Below are positions 6,916-14,807 of a stretch of DNA of 64,000 bases, in pieces; within the stretch, counting starts at the first letter, position 1; the number at the start of each line of letters is the position of its first letter. Origin of the DNA: Alteromonas sp. KUL106 (GTDB taxonomy: Bacteria > Pseudomonadota > Gammaproteobacteria > Enterobacterales > Alteromonadaceae); the NCBI RefSeq assembly GCF_009811415.1, contig NZ_BLIG01000019.1, positions 1 to 64,000 of the forward strand, in the 5' to 3' direction. The position numbers and the translations under genes are program-made. Under the pieces are notes generated by a model that saw only the letters and a list, made by a program, of their open reading frames with translations, had not been told where the DNA came from and did no database searches.

Positions 6916-7583
6916 TCGCTGTGTGCCCTCCATTCTTCGCAAAACATGTCTTTGCAACCATCAAAGGTGTATGGGTTGTACTGCCATGATATTTTCCCGC
7001 ACGAAGGACAATTCCAACGTGTTTTACCAGATTCGCGACGCCTCTTTTGCTGCTTAAGCCATTCTGGCTGTTTGAGTCCAGCAGACTGAACCATTTTCCT
7101 TCTGTCGAACTTAGAAAAATCGAACGTTTTACGCTTTTTCTTTTCAGCCATTTCCAAAGGAATATAAACATTCCTATTTTTTACATGCGTTGGCAAACTA
7201 CCGTATTTAAACTTCATAGCTTTGCTAAAATCTAAAGAGCGGCCTAGATGTTCTGTCTCAGAGCACCAATAAACGTCGTTTCCGTCCCACTTCCGAGCTA
7301 TAAACGCTACGAAGACAGTGTTTTCGTCTACGTCTTCTGGAATATAAGTTTCAATTGGTATGTACTGACAGTCGACTTTATAAACGGTTAACGCATCCAC
7401 GCTATCGGCACAAATAGGCTGGTCGATTTCTCTGCCACTATCCCAAGCACGCTGCGCTTCTTCTCTAGTGTATACATGGGCCTCTTCGACGTTTGTTGTG
7501 TAGCCTTTTCCATCTTTCCGATGAAATCCAACATTACTGCCTACGTTGTCTCTAAAGCATGCGAGATAAAATCTATCTTTCAT
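6912..7583 (-). CDS. Hypothetical phage protein with C-terminal zinc finger
   Basis: A 223-residue protein. The N-terminal two thirds is mixed, with YTREEAQRAWDSGREIDQ resembling a substrate-binding helix. A basic linker (EKKKRKTFDFSKFDRRK) precedes a C-terminal zinc finger with CPSC (about 194-197) and two later cysteines near 212 and 217. ATG at 7583 overlaps the preceding small gene's stop and is preferred to the in-frame upstream start. A role in nucleic-acid binding is suggested only by the finger and linker. Confidence 0.65.
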   Translation of the reverse strand: MKDRFYLACFRDNVGSNVGFHRKDGKGYTTNVEEAHVYTREEAQRAWDSGREIDQPICADSVDALTVYKVDCQYIPIETYIPEDVDENTVFVAFIARKWDGNDVYWCSETEHLGRSLDFSKAMKFKYGSLPTHVKNRNVYIPLEMAEKKKRKTFDFSKFDRRKMVQSAGLKQPEWLKQQKRRRESGKTRWNCPSCGKISWQYNPYTFDGCKDMFCEEWRAHSE

Positions 7584-7753
7584 TCGTAAAGCTCCCACAC
7601 CTTTAAGCCCATTTGCTTTGCCATCTCAAAGTCTTCAATGCGGTGGCGCTGTTCACGAGTTACTTTTTTGCGTTCTTTCGAGCGCTTGGGAAGCGTGTTG
7701 TTGTTTCGGTTGCGTAGTGAACCTACTTGTAAAAATGGGTTTTCTTCAATCAT
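7580..7753 (-). CDS. Small basic protein (57 residues)
   Basis: The protein begins MIEENPFLQVGSLRNRNN, has a strongly basic middle (PKRSKERKKVTREQRHR), and ends in an amphipathic helix (FEMAKQMGLKVWELYE). The start lies behind AAGGAACTAGC, a near-copy of the shared ribosome-site module. Its stop overlaps the next start (ATGA). Function unknown; the charge suggests RNA or DNA contact. Confidence 0.65.
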   Translation of the reverse strand: MIEENPFLQVGSLRNRNNNTLPKRSKERKKVTREQRHRIEDFEMAKQMGLKVWELYE

Positions 7754-7782
7754 TGCTAGTTCCTTGGTTTATTTATTAGTTG

Positions 7783-7800
7783 GCCCGTCTGGTCCACGGG
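7783..7800. repeat. 18-bp hairpin repeat, copy 1 (GCCCGTCTGGTCCACGGG)
   Basis: CCCGT and ACGGG form a 5-bp stem with a 7-nt loop. An identical 18-mer is at 8091-8108. Each copy sits just after a stop codon and before an AAGGAACTA ribosome-site module. Confidence 0.6.
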
Positions 7801-7801
7801 G

Positions 7802-8071
7802 TTAATTAGCTTTGCCTTTCCACGAAGTTTCGAGAATGTTGTATTTGCATTCGTCGATATCTTCTAGGTAAGTCACTTCGGCTTTGATGGTGTAAACACC
7901 TTCTTCTGGCTTAACATGCTTTGGTAAGCGGTCGTGCCAGTCGTCGGTTCCCCAGTTCTCAATGTCGCCGGTGATTGTGTCTGGCGAATCTGAGGTGACA
8001 CTTAAAACGCACACACCTAATAGGCCAGTGCATACAACAATTTCGGCTGTATCTATTTCAGTTTGCATCAT
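7802..8071 (-). CDS. Hypothetical phage protein (89 residues)
   Basis: An acidic protein beginning MMQTEIDTAEIVVCTGLLGV and ending in WKGKAN, with predicted strands and no known domain. It contains WGTDDWHDRLPKHV and a YTIKAEVTYLED strand. Start ATG at 8071 (or 8068) follows AAGGAACTA. It lies between the SSB gene and the 57-residue gene, flanked by two copies of the 18-bp hairpin, so it is probably part of the SSB operon. Confidence 0.6.
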   Translation of the reverse strand: MMQTEIDTAEIVVCTGLLGVCVLSVTSDSPDTITGDIENWGTDDWHDRLPKHVKPEEGVYTIKAEVTYLEDIDECKYNILETSWKGKAN

Positions 8072-8090
8072 TAGTTCCTTGGAAAATTAA

Positions 8091-8108
8091 GCCCGTCTGG
8101 TCCACGGG
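8091..8108. repeat. 18-bp hairpin repeat, copy 2
   Basis: Identical to 7783-7800. It is placed between the SSB stop and the ribosome site of the 89-residue gene. Confidence 0.6.
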
Positions 8109-8116
8109 CATGGGTG

Positions 8117-8479
8117 TTAAATACCTTGTGCTTCTTTTTTGCCAAGCAGCTGCACGTCGCCGCTTTGGTCTACTATGATTTCGCAAATCGAGCGTTCTTG
8201 GCCGTTGCTGTCTTTGTATTCGCGTGTTTTCTTCTTACCTTCCACATACAACTGATCGCCTTTCATTCTGAACTGCCCGACAATCTCTGCGCGTTTTCCC
8301 CAAATGATGCAGCGGTGCCACTCGGTTTCCTCTTTGGCGTTACCGTTTCTGTCCTTGAATATTTCGGTATTTGCCAGGTTAACCACGCACTTAGCCGTAC
8401 CATTTGGTAGATATTGAACTTCAGGGTCTGCACCCAAGTTGCCAATAATCTGGACCTTATTTAGTCCTTTTGTCGCCAT
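8117..8479 (-). CDS. ssb: Single-stranded DNA-binding protein
   Basis: A 120-residue phage SSB with one OB fold: GLNKVQIIGNLGADPEVQYL, then ANTEIF, the EETEWHRCIIWGKRAEIVGQ segment split over strands, and QLYVEGKKKTREYKDSNGQE. It lacks the long Gln/Gly linker and acidic DDDIPF-type tip of cellular SSB, ending instead in KKEAQGI. It would coat single strands during phage replication or recombination alongside the primase-helicase upstream. Start ATG at 8479 follows GGAGGCGC. The 5' end overlaps the previous membrane-protein gene by 23 bp. Confidence 0.92.
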   Translation of the reverse strand: MATKGLNKVQIIGNLGADPEVQYLPNGTAKCVVNLANTEIFKDRNGNAKEETEWHRCIIWGKRAEIVGQFRMKGDQLYVEGKKKTREYKDSNGQERSICEIIVDQSGDVQLLGKKEAQGI

Positions 8480-8648
8480 TGATGCGCCTCCACATTTTGC
8501 TTTGTTGAACATGGCGAGAACGACGTTCTGCAACCAGCATCATAAAAATTAATAGAATTAAACACGCTTGTAGTGCGTCACTTTTAAAGTACACCGACGC
8601 TACTGTTACAAGCCCCAATAGCGCTAACAGAGCGTTAATCAATTTCAC
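8457..8648 (-). CDS. Small two-helix membrane protein
   Basis: A 63-residue protein with two hydrophobic segments (INALLALLGLVTVASVYF and ALQACLILLIFMMLVA) and a basic tail (RRSRHVQQSKMWRRINGDKR). It overlaps the end of the preceding gene as ATGA and the start of ssb by 23 bp. The arrangement could be a small inhibitor or exclusion protein, but no family is recognised. Confidence 0.6.
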   Translation of the reverse strand: MKLINALLALLGLVTVASVYFKSDALQACLILLIFMMLVAERRSRHVQQSKMWRRINGDKRTK

Positions 8649-8878
8649 TTGTAAGCCCTCTTTAAAATACGGGTTCTGCGGTGAGGTAAACGGTGCTCAC
8701 TGTGCAGTACTTCACCTGGTAACATTTCGCGCCACCCTTCCACCACGTTTGGCCCTTTGCCTTCCCACTCAAAATCCTTTGCTGGCCCTTCAAAAAAACT
8801 GTCGTCTTGCAGGATCACACTTACGTTCTGCTCTTCGCTAACAGGCATTTGCCCGAAATTTGGTAAAAATGACATCAT
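8645..8878 (-). CDS. Hypothetical phage protein (77 residues)
   Basis: The protein starts MMSFLPNFGQMPVSEEQNVS, is acidic in the middle (FFEGPAKDFEWEGKGPNVVE) and basic at the end (HRRTRILKRAYK). ATG at 8878 or 8875 follows GAGGATTTTTTT. The stop overlaps the next start by four bases. No domain recognised. Confidence 0.6.
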   Translation of the reverse strand: MMSFLPNFGQMPVSEEQNVSVILQDDSFFEGPAKDFEWEGKGPNVVEGWREMLPGEVLHSEHRLPHRRTRILKRAYK

Positions 8879-8901
8879 AAAAAAATCCTCAATGGTTGTT
8901 G

Positions 8902-9096
8902 TTAGTTCACTTTAAGGTGTGACACGCAGACGCCCCCACTGCGGCCAGATAGTTTTACAAGGGCATGGCGGCTACTAGGGATGTCCCATGCTGGCGAAGA
9001 GGTACGCACAATTTCAAAGTTGTAATTCCCCTTCACAGGGAAATATTTAAATTGGGTACCTACTGGGTAAGTTTTGTTGAAGTATTGCGCTTTCAT
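8902..9096 (-). CDS. Hypothetical phage protein (64 residues)
   Basis: A small basic beta-rich protein beginning MKAQYFNKTYPVGTQFKYFP and ending VKLSGRSGGVCVSHLKVN. The PVGTQFKY..FEIV..SS pattern suggests a small barrel. It overlaps the primase-helicase stop by four bases (ATGA), so it is translated from the same message. Function unknown. Confidence 0.6.
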   Translation of the reverse strand: MKAQYFNKTYPVGTQFKYFPVKGNYNFEIVRTSSPAWDIPSSRHALVKLSGRSGGVCVSHLKVN

Positions 9097-11846
9097 AACA
9101 TCGGTTCTCTGTGGGCACGTAGCGTCTCTGGTGCAGTTACGCTAATGCCGTATTGTTCAAGTTTCTTAACGTCTAGCTGTTGCATGTGGCCGCTACGGGT
9201 ACCGTTAATGCTGCGAACTACGCTGTCGTTGTGAATAACGCCTGCTTGCTCCATTTGGTGCTTAAGTACTCGCGCTGTTTTCACGGGCATGTTGTTGTAT
9301 TTTTCACGCAGGGCCACGCTGGTAGATAAATGCGCCATCATGTGCTTAACACGCACACATAGGTAACGTGGCTCTTTATCGTTGTGAGGCTCACACTCAA
9401 ATACATAGGGGTACACGTAACGGCCAGCGGCAATTTCGTCCATAATGATTTCAACAATCCAAATCCATGGGTCGCGGTCGTTAGTGGTGTCTGAAATGTG
9501 GCTGTTCATTTCTGCAATTAGGTCACGTTCGAAGTCGCCGTTAACGTCTTCGATACCTGTAAACGCGGTAAGCAAACGCCATGCAGTCATAAGCGCAGAA
9601 TAGTTATCTACCATCCGATCGGCGCCCTTATCGTTGTCTTGTGCACGGTTGTAGGCTTTGCACTTCTGCTGTGCTATCTCATAATTTTCTTGCACCGTTT
9701 TACGGCCCAGCTTCGCTAACCATTCCATCCATTCATACATTGGGAACTTTGGTAGGCTCTCGTTAAGCATGGGGCCTTTACGGTTGCTTAAATCAGTGCG
9801 CACGGTTTTACCCGTAAGGCTTTCTACTGGCACGTCTTCACCTGCGAGTAATACAGGCGCGGCGATAAGGAACGGGGTTTGTGCACTGCCACGGGTTGTT
9901 TCGGTGTAGTTGTAGCTTTCTTGCAGTAATGAGACGGCTCGTGCAATAACGTCTGCTTTTTTGGCGCTCAGTTCTTCCCATCCTACGGGGTGGCTGGTAC
10001 CTGATACCGACGTCATTAGTCGGTACTCGGTACCAATACTTTGACCACTGAGAATTTTCATGCCCGTGGTACGTGATAAGCGCTTAAGTAACGTTGATTT
10101 ACCGCTGGCCTTGCCTGCTTGCATTATAAAATGCGGCCAAAAACCTAGATAAAGTTTCAATTGTGCGCCAACTATCCACACCAGGGCTCTGGCTGCAGCG
10201 TTGTCCTTGAATGTTTCCTGATAGGCTTCGACCACTTGCCCAGCATGTCCACGCATACCACGAGGAAACGCAAAATTGTGATACGGGCTTTGCTGTGCGG
10301 GTTCAGTGAAAAAGCAGTCTTTACCTTCGTTTACTTTTGGCTTACCTGCCAAGTAGCACAGGCCTACAAAGTTTGCCGCTTGCACACTGCCTATACCAAT
10401 GGTGCGTTCGAATATGTTCAGCATGCGAGAAAACGCACGTGGGTTATAGATAGGGCCGCTTTTACGCCAGGTGTCTAAGTTGTGCAGCTGCTCGTCGTTC
10501 ATTACTCTTCGCTGCAGCGCTTCATCGTGTCTGGCCGTTTGATACATGGCAACAAATTGAACATGAGGGCTGTCGTCATGCTCCCCAGTAGTCGTTGCGC
10601 TGGCACTGGCTATTTCAACACGGCTTAAGCCTGCGACTCTAAAGCCAGCCACATCAACAAATTCTAGTTTTTCTTGGCCGTCGTCGTCTCTCGACATTTT
10701 AGCCATGCTGGTAAAGTCGTCTTTTACGCGGTACTTCCAGTATTGCTGGTAGTCGTGAGTGGGCAACCATAAGCGCGGCTTGTGCGGTTTATCTTCACTG
10801 TTGCCGGCTAAGCCTGGTATTAACCACGGCTCACGCTTCTTAAAGGGCTCTTTACTTTGCGAGTCTTTATAAACGTCGTTAGCATCTTGCCCGTATTCCC
10901 ACTCGCTGCGGTCGACAAAAAAACAAGGCACCCCCGCTGCAAGGCAACCTTCGTGAATGCGCCACTCGGCCTCTGCAGAATAACAACGGTCGGGTCCGGT
11001 GGGGTTTCTTTTATCTGGCTTAGGTTCGTCCTTGTCGTAACAACATATTACGGTTTTACCCAAGAATAGCTGCCAGTTCACTTGTACTTGGGTTCCTCTT
11101 AGCGCCACGGCACAGGTGGTAGGGTCGCTGCTAAACGCCGCTTCAATACTTAATGCATCTAACGGGCCTTCAACAACATAAACAGTTTTCGCTTGGCGCA
11201 GAGCACGGGGGTCTAGCATCCAAAACACGCCATTTTTTTGGCCTAATGATTTGGTTTTCATGCCGCCGTTTAGCTCGGGCACATAGTAGCGATAGTCAAC
11301 AGCGGCTAGCATTTTGGTATTAGGCTGATAAGTGATAAAGCTTACCGCTTCGCCGCCCCAGTGCGGTTCACCTTGGGCCACGTTCGGGTTGGTGTAGTTT
11401 GTCCAACCTAACGTTTTCTGTTTAATACCTTCAGTAATGATGTGATCGGGAATACCACGTTCATTTTTTAGATAAACCCTGCAGCGCTCTTGGTCTTCTA
11501 GGCTTTTGCCAGCGATGTATGACAGCTTAGCCATGTCGTCGGTGGCTTCTTCGGTTTCTTCAGGCAGCGTTAAAAACGGTAAAAAATACAGTTGATGCAC
11601 TTTTTTATTTGCCGCTGGGTAGTCTAAGTCGAATACCCACATAGCTAGGTCGATGATGTTACCGCCGTTCTGATTATCGCGGTCGCGCCATACATCAAAC
11701 TTAACGCCAATAGTAATTTCTGGCCGTTCTGCGTGGGCGCGTTTCCATAGCTGCTGTTCGCCGTTATCGCTCACTTTTGTGAGGCCCATACGCTCGGCAG
11801 CGTTTGGCAGAGTGATACGTTCTCTTAACTGATCTAACGTCAGCAT
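9093..11846 (-). CDS. TOPRIM primase-helicase fusion, phage replication protein
   Basis: A 917-residue protein. Residues 35-75 resemble the CHC2 primase fold without its cysteines (VKFDVWRDRDNQNGGNIIDL). A TOPRIM domain follows at about 220-340, with VVEGPLDALS (Glu226, Asp230) and CCYDKDEP (Asp271, Asp273). The C-terminal half carries a Walker A, AGKASGKSTL, near 577 and helicase-like segments. Such fusions synthesise primers and unwind DNA at phage forks. The 917-residue length indicates a self-sufficient replication protein; no separate polymerase gene is present, so host polymerase III is presumably recruited. It is followed by small genes and ssb. Confidence 0.87.
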   Translation of the reverse strand: MLTLDQLRERITLPNAAERMGLTKVSDNGEQQLWKRAHAERPEITIGVKFDVWRDRDNQNGGNIIDLAMWVFDLDYPAANKKVHQLYFLPFLTLPEETEEATDDMAKLSYIAGKSLEDQERCRVYLKNERGIPDHIITEGIKQKTLGWTNYTNPNVAQGEPHWGGEAVSFITYQPNTKMLAAVDYRYYVPELNGGMKTKSLGQKNGVFWMLDPRALRQAKTVYVVEGPLDALSIEAAFSSDPTTCAVALRGTQVQVNWQLFLGKTVICCYDKDEPKPDKRNPTGPDRCYSAEAEWRIHEGCLAAGVPCFFVDRSEWEYGQDANDVYKDSQSKEPFKKREPWLIPGLAGNSEDKPHKPRLWLPTHDYQQYWKYRVKDDFTSMAKMSRDDDGQEKLEFVDVAGFRVAGLSRVEIASASATTTGEHDDSPHVQFVAMYQTARHDEALQRRVMNDEQLHNLDTWRKSGPIYNPRAFSRMLNIFERTIGIGSVQAANFVGLCYLAGKPKVNEGKDCFFTEPAQQSPYHNFAFPRGMRGHAGQVVEAYQETFKDNAAARALVWIVGAQLKLYLGFWPHFIMQAGKASGKSTLLKRLSRTTGMKILSGQSIGTEYRLMTSVSGTSHPVGWEELSAKKADVIARAVSLLQESYNYTETTRGSAQTPFLIAAPVLLAGEDVPVESLTGKTVRTDLSNRKGPMLNESLPKFPMYEWMEWLAKLGRKTVQENYEIAQQKCKAYNRAQDNDKGADRMVDNYSALMTAWRLLTAFTGIEDVNGDFERDLIAEMNSHISDTTNDRDPWIWIVEIIMDEIAAGRYVYPYVFECEPHNDKEPRYLCVRVKHMMAHLSTSVALREKYNNMPVKTARVLKHQMEQAGVIHNDSVVRSINGTRSGHMQQLDVKKLEQYGISVTAPETLRAHREPML

Positions 11847-11862
11847 TTCTTACCTCGTTTTT

Positions 11863-12129
11863 TTAATTAAGTGGTGACGGCGTTTCTAAGCGACGGGCAA
11901 GCTTCAATACACCCGTTATAACAATGAGCTCAGCGAACTTTTCGATGATTTCCGTGTTATTAACAATGAAATCGCTTAGCGCTTCGGAATTAGGCAGTAA
12001 TTCGCACCACTCCCCTTCAGACTTGTTTTTCAGCATTTTCAGCTGCTGCGACAACTCCGCTTCGGTCGCAGCAATTTGCTCTTCTAACTGTTGCAAATAT
12101 TGTTGTGTAAAAGGGTTGTTGTTAGACAT
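11863..12129 (-). CDS. Hypothetical coiled-coil protein (88 residues)
   Basis: Starts MSNNNPFTQQYLQQLEEQIA. Residues 8-40 form a clear coiled coil (QLEEQIAATEAELSQQLKML), followed by a helical C-terminal half (IVNNTEIIEKFAELIVITGV). ATG at 12129 was chosen because the upstream gene ends at 12135. It lies directly before the primase-helicase and may be a loader or accessory factor; that is inference from position only. Confidence 0.6.
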   Translation of the reverse strand: MSNNNPFTQQYLQQLEEQIAATEAELSQQLKMLKNKSEGEWCELLPNSEALSDFIVNNTEIIEKFAELIVITGVLKLARRLETPSPLN

Positions 12130-12134
12130 GTTGC

Positions 12135-12401
12135 TTAGCACCCAACCTTTAGCCATTCGCTCACAGTGCGAGTACTCGCGCCTGCATGCATAATTTGCTG
12201 AATCGCTTCTACGTTATGTTTTTCAGTGACTAGGCCTGTGTAGCTTTTCTGCATATTCCATTTGCCGGCGCATTTGTCTTCACAATTCACTGTGGCTAAA
12301 TACACAGGCCCCATGCCAGGCATTTGCAATGGGAAGTAATTTACCCTGGCAAACGTAGTGCGCAGGTTTTTAAGCTGGTTGTATATGTAATTACTGCTCA
12401 T
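12135..12401 (-). CDS. Hypothetical phage protein (88 residues)
   Basis: Starts [20 protein letters not shown]. It contains two close cysteines (NCEDKCAGKW) and a C-terminal helix-turn-helix-like segment (AIQQIMHAGASTRTVSEWLK). It overlaps the end of the preceding 49-residue gene by 11 bp. The family is not recognised. The C-terminal segment hints at DNA binding. Confidence 0.55.
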   Translation of the reverse strand: MSSNYIYNQLKNLRTTFARVNYFPLQMPGMGPVYLATVNCEDKCAGKWNMQKSYTGLVTEKHNVEAIQQIMHAGASTRTVSEWLKVGC

Positions 12402-12540
12402 GGTGAATAAGTCCTTGGCTGCGCTGGTTTTCTAATAACTTGTCTTCTTGCTCACGTCGCTTGGCATCGGCCAGCAACCGTTCACGCTGACTGGCTATTT
12501 CATCGCGCAGTGGCTTAAATGCTTTTTTCACGAAAATCAT
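12391..12540 (-). CDS. Small coiled-coil protein (49 residues)
   Basis: A short highly charged helix: [20 protein letters not shown], then [20 protein letters not shown]. The start overlaps the stop of the small tyrosine recombinase as ATGA, and the stop overlaps the next start, so it sits in a tightly coupled string of early genes. Function unknown. Confidence 0.55.
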   Translation of the reverse strand: MIFVKKAFKPLRDEIASQRERLLADAKRREQEDKLLENQRSQGLIHHEQ

Positions 12541-13169
12541 AGGGCTGCCTCCTGCATGCTTTTGCGCATGTCGTCTCGACTGGGCTGTGTATAAACTTGG
12601 GTGGTCGTAATGTGCTCGTGACCTAGCACCTCTTGCACTTCACGCAGCGCTGCGCCGGTTGATGCATTCTGTAAACGACGAACTGCCCACGTGTGGCGAA
12701 GCCAATGCGGTGACGCTTTTACGATGCCGGCAACATTACACCAATGCGTCATACGCTCCTGATAACTGCGAATACTCATGCGCTGGCGACGTCTAGATAG
12801 AATTAGCGCTGTATCGTCGTACGCTTTTTCAGGTGCTGCAGCAATCATACGCTTGCGAATTTTTAGCAGCGCTTCAAGAGCGCGACGGGCCGCATCGACA
12901 AGGTAAATTTCTTGCTTCTTATTTAAGCCGCGCTTGTTGCCTTGCTTACCACCTTTTTGCATGTGTGAGGCAATGTGCAGGTAGCCTTTATCTAGCGCTA
13001 GCAGTGCGTCGTCTACGTTCAGCAAATGCACCGTTTCAACACGACGAGCCGTATAGCGCATTAATAGCATCCAGTTAAGGTCGCGCTCTGCTTCAATGTC
13101 TTTGAATTTACGGATAGTACTAAACAGCACCTTTTCTTCTTCACGGGTGAAACTTTTAACCTCAGCCAT
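12537..13169 (-). CDS. Small tyrosine recombinase, catalytic domain only
   Basis: A 210-residue protein with no core-binding domain. Catalytic residues are present: Arg in [10 protein letters not shown], a Lys in [17 protein letters not shown] (His/Arg), [10 protein letters not shown] (His) and Tyr in QVYTQ. The single-domain layout resembles small phage or mobile-element recombinases. It lies inside the early operon between unknown genes and not at a phage end. A role in resolving replication intermediates or multimers is more likely than integration; this is inference. Confidence 0.85.
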   Translation of the reverse strand: MAEVKSFTREEEKVLFSTIRKFKDIEAERDLNWMLLMRYTARRVETVHLLNVDDALLALDKGYLHIASHMQKGGKQGNKRGLNKKQEIYLVDAARRALEALLKIRKRMIAAAPEKAYDDTALILSRRRQRMSIRSYQERMTHWCNVAGIVKASPHWLRHTWAVRRLQNASTGAALREVQEVLGHEHITTTQVYTQPSRDDMRKSMQEAAL

Positions 13170-13344
13170 GTGCCCGCTCCTTTTGCTGTTGCTTTGCCAA
13201 TAAACGTTCTGCTAGTTCATCGCCAAAAAATAAACCTAATGCACCAGGCTTAAGGGCAATAGTTTGACTGGCGCCACAGTTCGTGCTTACTGAACGAATG
13301 CCAGCCTTGCGCAATGCGGTTGGAATGTTGGTTTCATTACTCAT
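13162..13344 (-). CDS. Hypothetical phage protein (60 residues)
   Basis: Starts [20 protein letters not shown] and ends in a helix ([19 protein letters not shown]). It overlaps the recombinase start by eight bases and the preceding gene's stop by eight bases. No domain recognised; possibly a small DNA-binding accessory such as an excisionase, judged only by size and the recombinase next to it. Confidence 0.55.
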   Translation of the reverse strand: MSNETNIPTALRKAGIRSVSTNCGASQTIALKPGALGLFFGDELAERLLAKQQQKERAHG

Positions 13345-13591
13345 GGGGCAACTCCATTTTCAACATGCCAGCATTGATGCGCACAATTTCGTGCAGGCCT
13401 CTACGTTGACGCTCGTTAAGCTCTGCGTATTGCAGATTAAGCAGCGCTTTAAGCATGGTTTCTTTCAGTTGAAGCTGCATTTTCTGGCGTTTGATAATGA
13501 GCTGCAGTTGAAGTGGTGCCATTTCGCCTTGCTCTCGTTGTGTCGCATCAGCTGCAGCCACAGGTAACATTTCAACGTTTGAATGAGCCAT
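13337..13591 (-). CDS. Hypothetical helical protein (84 residues)
   Basis: Starts MAHSNVEMLPVAAADATQRE and is dominated by Gln/Leu-rich helices (LQLQLIIKRQKMQLQLKETM). ATG at 13591 lies inside the end of the CII-like gene, a 20-bp overlap. Function unknown. Confidence 0.55.
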   Translation of the reverse strand: MAHSNVEMLPVAAADATQREQGEMAPLQLQLIIKRQKMQLQLKETMLKALLNLQYAELNERQRRGLHEIVRINAGMLKMELPHE

Positions 13592-14078
13592 GGTCAGCCT
13601 CCGCTTTGTTTTGAAGCACAATTTGCATTTTGAACCAGTGGGCAACTTTGATATTGCCAGCCCTGGTAATGCTGTTGAGCTCGGTTGGGGTAATTACGTC
13701 GTCTTCGATTGCGTCGTAAATGGTTTGGCAGGTCTGCCCTACAGACGCTTGCCACGAACAAAACTGGTCTAGCAATTTGCCCTCTGTCTTAGGGCTAGCA
13801 TCAACCGGCACAGCAACGAATCCCAACATGGCGTTAATCTGATAAAGCAGCGAATAACATTGGGTGGTAGCCATCATTTCAATAGCGTCGATTAGTCCTA
13901 GCTTATAAGTGGGTAAATTAGGGTTGAGTTCGTTGCGTACTGTATTCGCCGTCTTACCCAATGCGCATGCAAACACCTCTGCAGCATGGGGGTGGCTTTT
14001 GAGTAGCAGGTGCGCAGAATGCAAAACTGCGTTATAATTCCTTGGACTTTGCATTAGATCATCCTCATGGTTATGCAT
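13572..14078 (-). CDS. CII-like phage regulatory protein
   Basis: A 168-residue protein. The segment KTANTVRNELNPNLPTYKL followed by LGLIDAIEMMATTQCYSLLY matches the general pattern of the phage CII (CP76-type) regulators: an HTH followed by a helical dimerisation part that senses lysogeny state. ATG at 14078 lies in the AGGAACTAACAATG module. As third gene of the leftward early operon it has the position of a cII-type gene. It could activate the repressor or integrase promoters. Assignment to the family is moderate. Confidence 0.65.
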   Translation of the reverse strand: MHNHEDDLMQSPRNYNAVLHSAHLLLKSHPHAAEVFACALGKTANTVRNELNPNLPTYKLGLIDAIEMMATTQCYSLLYQINAMLGFVAVPVDASPKTEGKLLDQFCSWQASVGQTCQTIYDAIEDDVITPTELNSITRAGNIKVAHWFKMQIVLQNKAEADHGSFKR

Positions 14079-14508
14079 TGTTAGTTCCTGCCATGGGCAC
14101 CTGGTCCGTGCTCGTGGCAATCACCTCTTCTTCGCTTGTACCAAGCAAATTCAGTTCATCGTCTACCTTCTCGGGGTTAAATGCGTGAAATAACGCTGTG
14201 AAGTCGTTTAGTGAAATGGATTTAACGAACGCAATGCAGCCATCAAACATGAAGAACATTGACGCTTTCATTACATCGCCATCAGGCAAACTCACTTTAA
14301 AATTTCTAATTCTTAGCGACGAGCCGTAGGCCATTTGATAACGGCCAGAATCCATACACGTGATGCTGTAACCGTTGTTGTCTTTGTCCACGATGGCATT
14401 GCAAGAAAGTCTGACTCTCAGCTGGCCTTTGTCGGCATGTGAATTTTTAGACTTTTCTCTTACAGCCGAATTAGCGGGTGTGTGCTTTACTTCAGTTAAT
14501 GAAGGCAT
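14071..14508 (-). CDS. Hypothetical early phage protein (145 residues)
   Basis: Starts MPSLTEVKHTPANSAVREKS. A beta-rich central region (RYQMAYGSSLRIRNFKVSLP, then MFFMFDGCIAFVKS) is followed by an acidic tail. It overlaps the CII-like start by eight bases. No family recognised; conserved early position suggests a role in the lysis/lysogeny switch or takeover. Confidence 0.6.
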   Translation of the reverse strand: MPSLTEVKHTPANSAVREKSKNSHADKGQLRVRLSCNAIVDKDNNGYSITCMDSGRYQMAYGSSLRIRNFKVSLPDGDVMKASMFFMFDGCIAFVKSISLNDFTALFHAFNPEKVDDELNLLGTSEEEVIATSTDQVPMAGTNNA

Positions 14509-14513
14509 GCAGG

Positions 14514-14687
14514 TTACTCCTGAATAGCAGCTGAAGTCGGGGCTTCAAAATTACTAATACCTGCCTCTACAGCCAACGCAATGATTTGCGAGTTAGAGCG
14601 CTTTTCACGCTTAGCGGCCGCCTTGATACGTTTTTCTAATTCAGCACTGGGGCGAAAACACATAGGTTTGTTTTTTACGCTAGACAC
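14514..14687 (-). CDS. Ribbon-helix-helix (Arc-type) DNA-binding protein
   Basis: A 57-residue protein from a GTG start behind GAGGA. Sequence MCFRPSAELEKRIKAAAKRE with SNSQIIALAVEAGI has the strand-helix-helix pattern of Arc/CopG proteins (SAELEKRI as first helix, SNSQIIALAVEAG as second). It is the first gene of the leftward early operon and so takes the Cro/Arc position opposite the repressor. It probably represses one or both divergent promoters in 14688-14807. In P22, Arc controls ant expression; a similar role here is plausible. Confidence 0.8.
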   Translation of the reverse strand: MSSVKNKPMCFRPSAELEKRIKAAAKREKRSNSQIIALAVEAGISNFEAPTSAAIQE

Positions 14688-14807
14688 TGCGAAATCCTCT
14701 TTTTTGAGTTAGTATGTTTACAAATGAATACAATGTTTATTATAGGTTCAATATTTGGGATTTGAATTCATTTATTGGGATTTTTAATACCGATTTTGAA
14801 TAAGACT
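14688..14807. promoter_or_regulatory. Divergent operator/promoter region of the immunity switch
   Basis: A leftward -10 TATAAT (14744-14739) overlaps a rightward pair TTTACA (717-722 of 14 kb) and TTATAG (14740-14745) with a 17-bp spacer. Operator-like arms TTCAA (14747-14751) and TTGAA (14762-14766) form an inverted repeat. AAATGAATaCAA (from 14723) recurs inverted as the complement of TTTGAATTCATTT (14761-14773). TTGGGATTT occurs twice near 14755 and 14775. The repressor and the RHH protein are the obvious ligands. Confidence 0.55.

Noticed and set aside
6758..7171. N-terminal extension of the antirepressor to 318 residues
   Set aside because: It would overlap the small membrane protein and zinc-finger genes; ATG 6757 has the conserved ribosome-site module.
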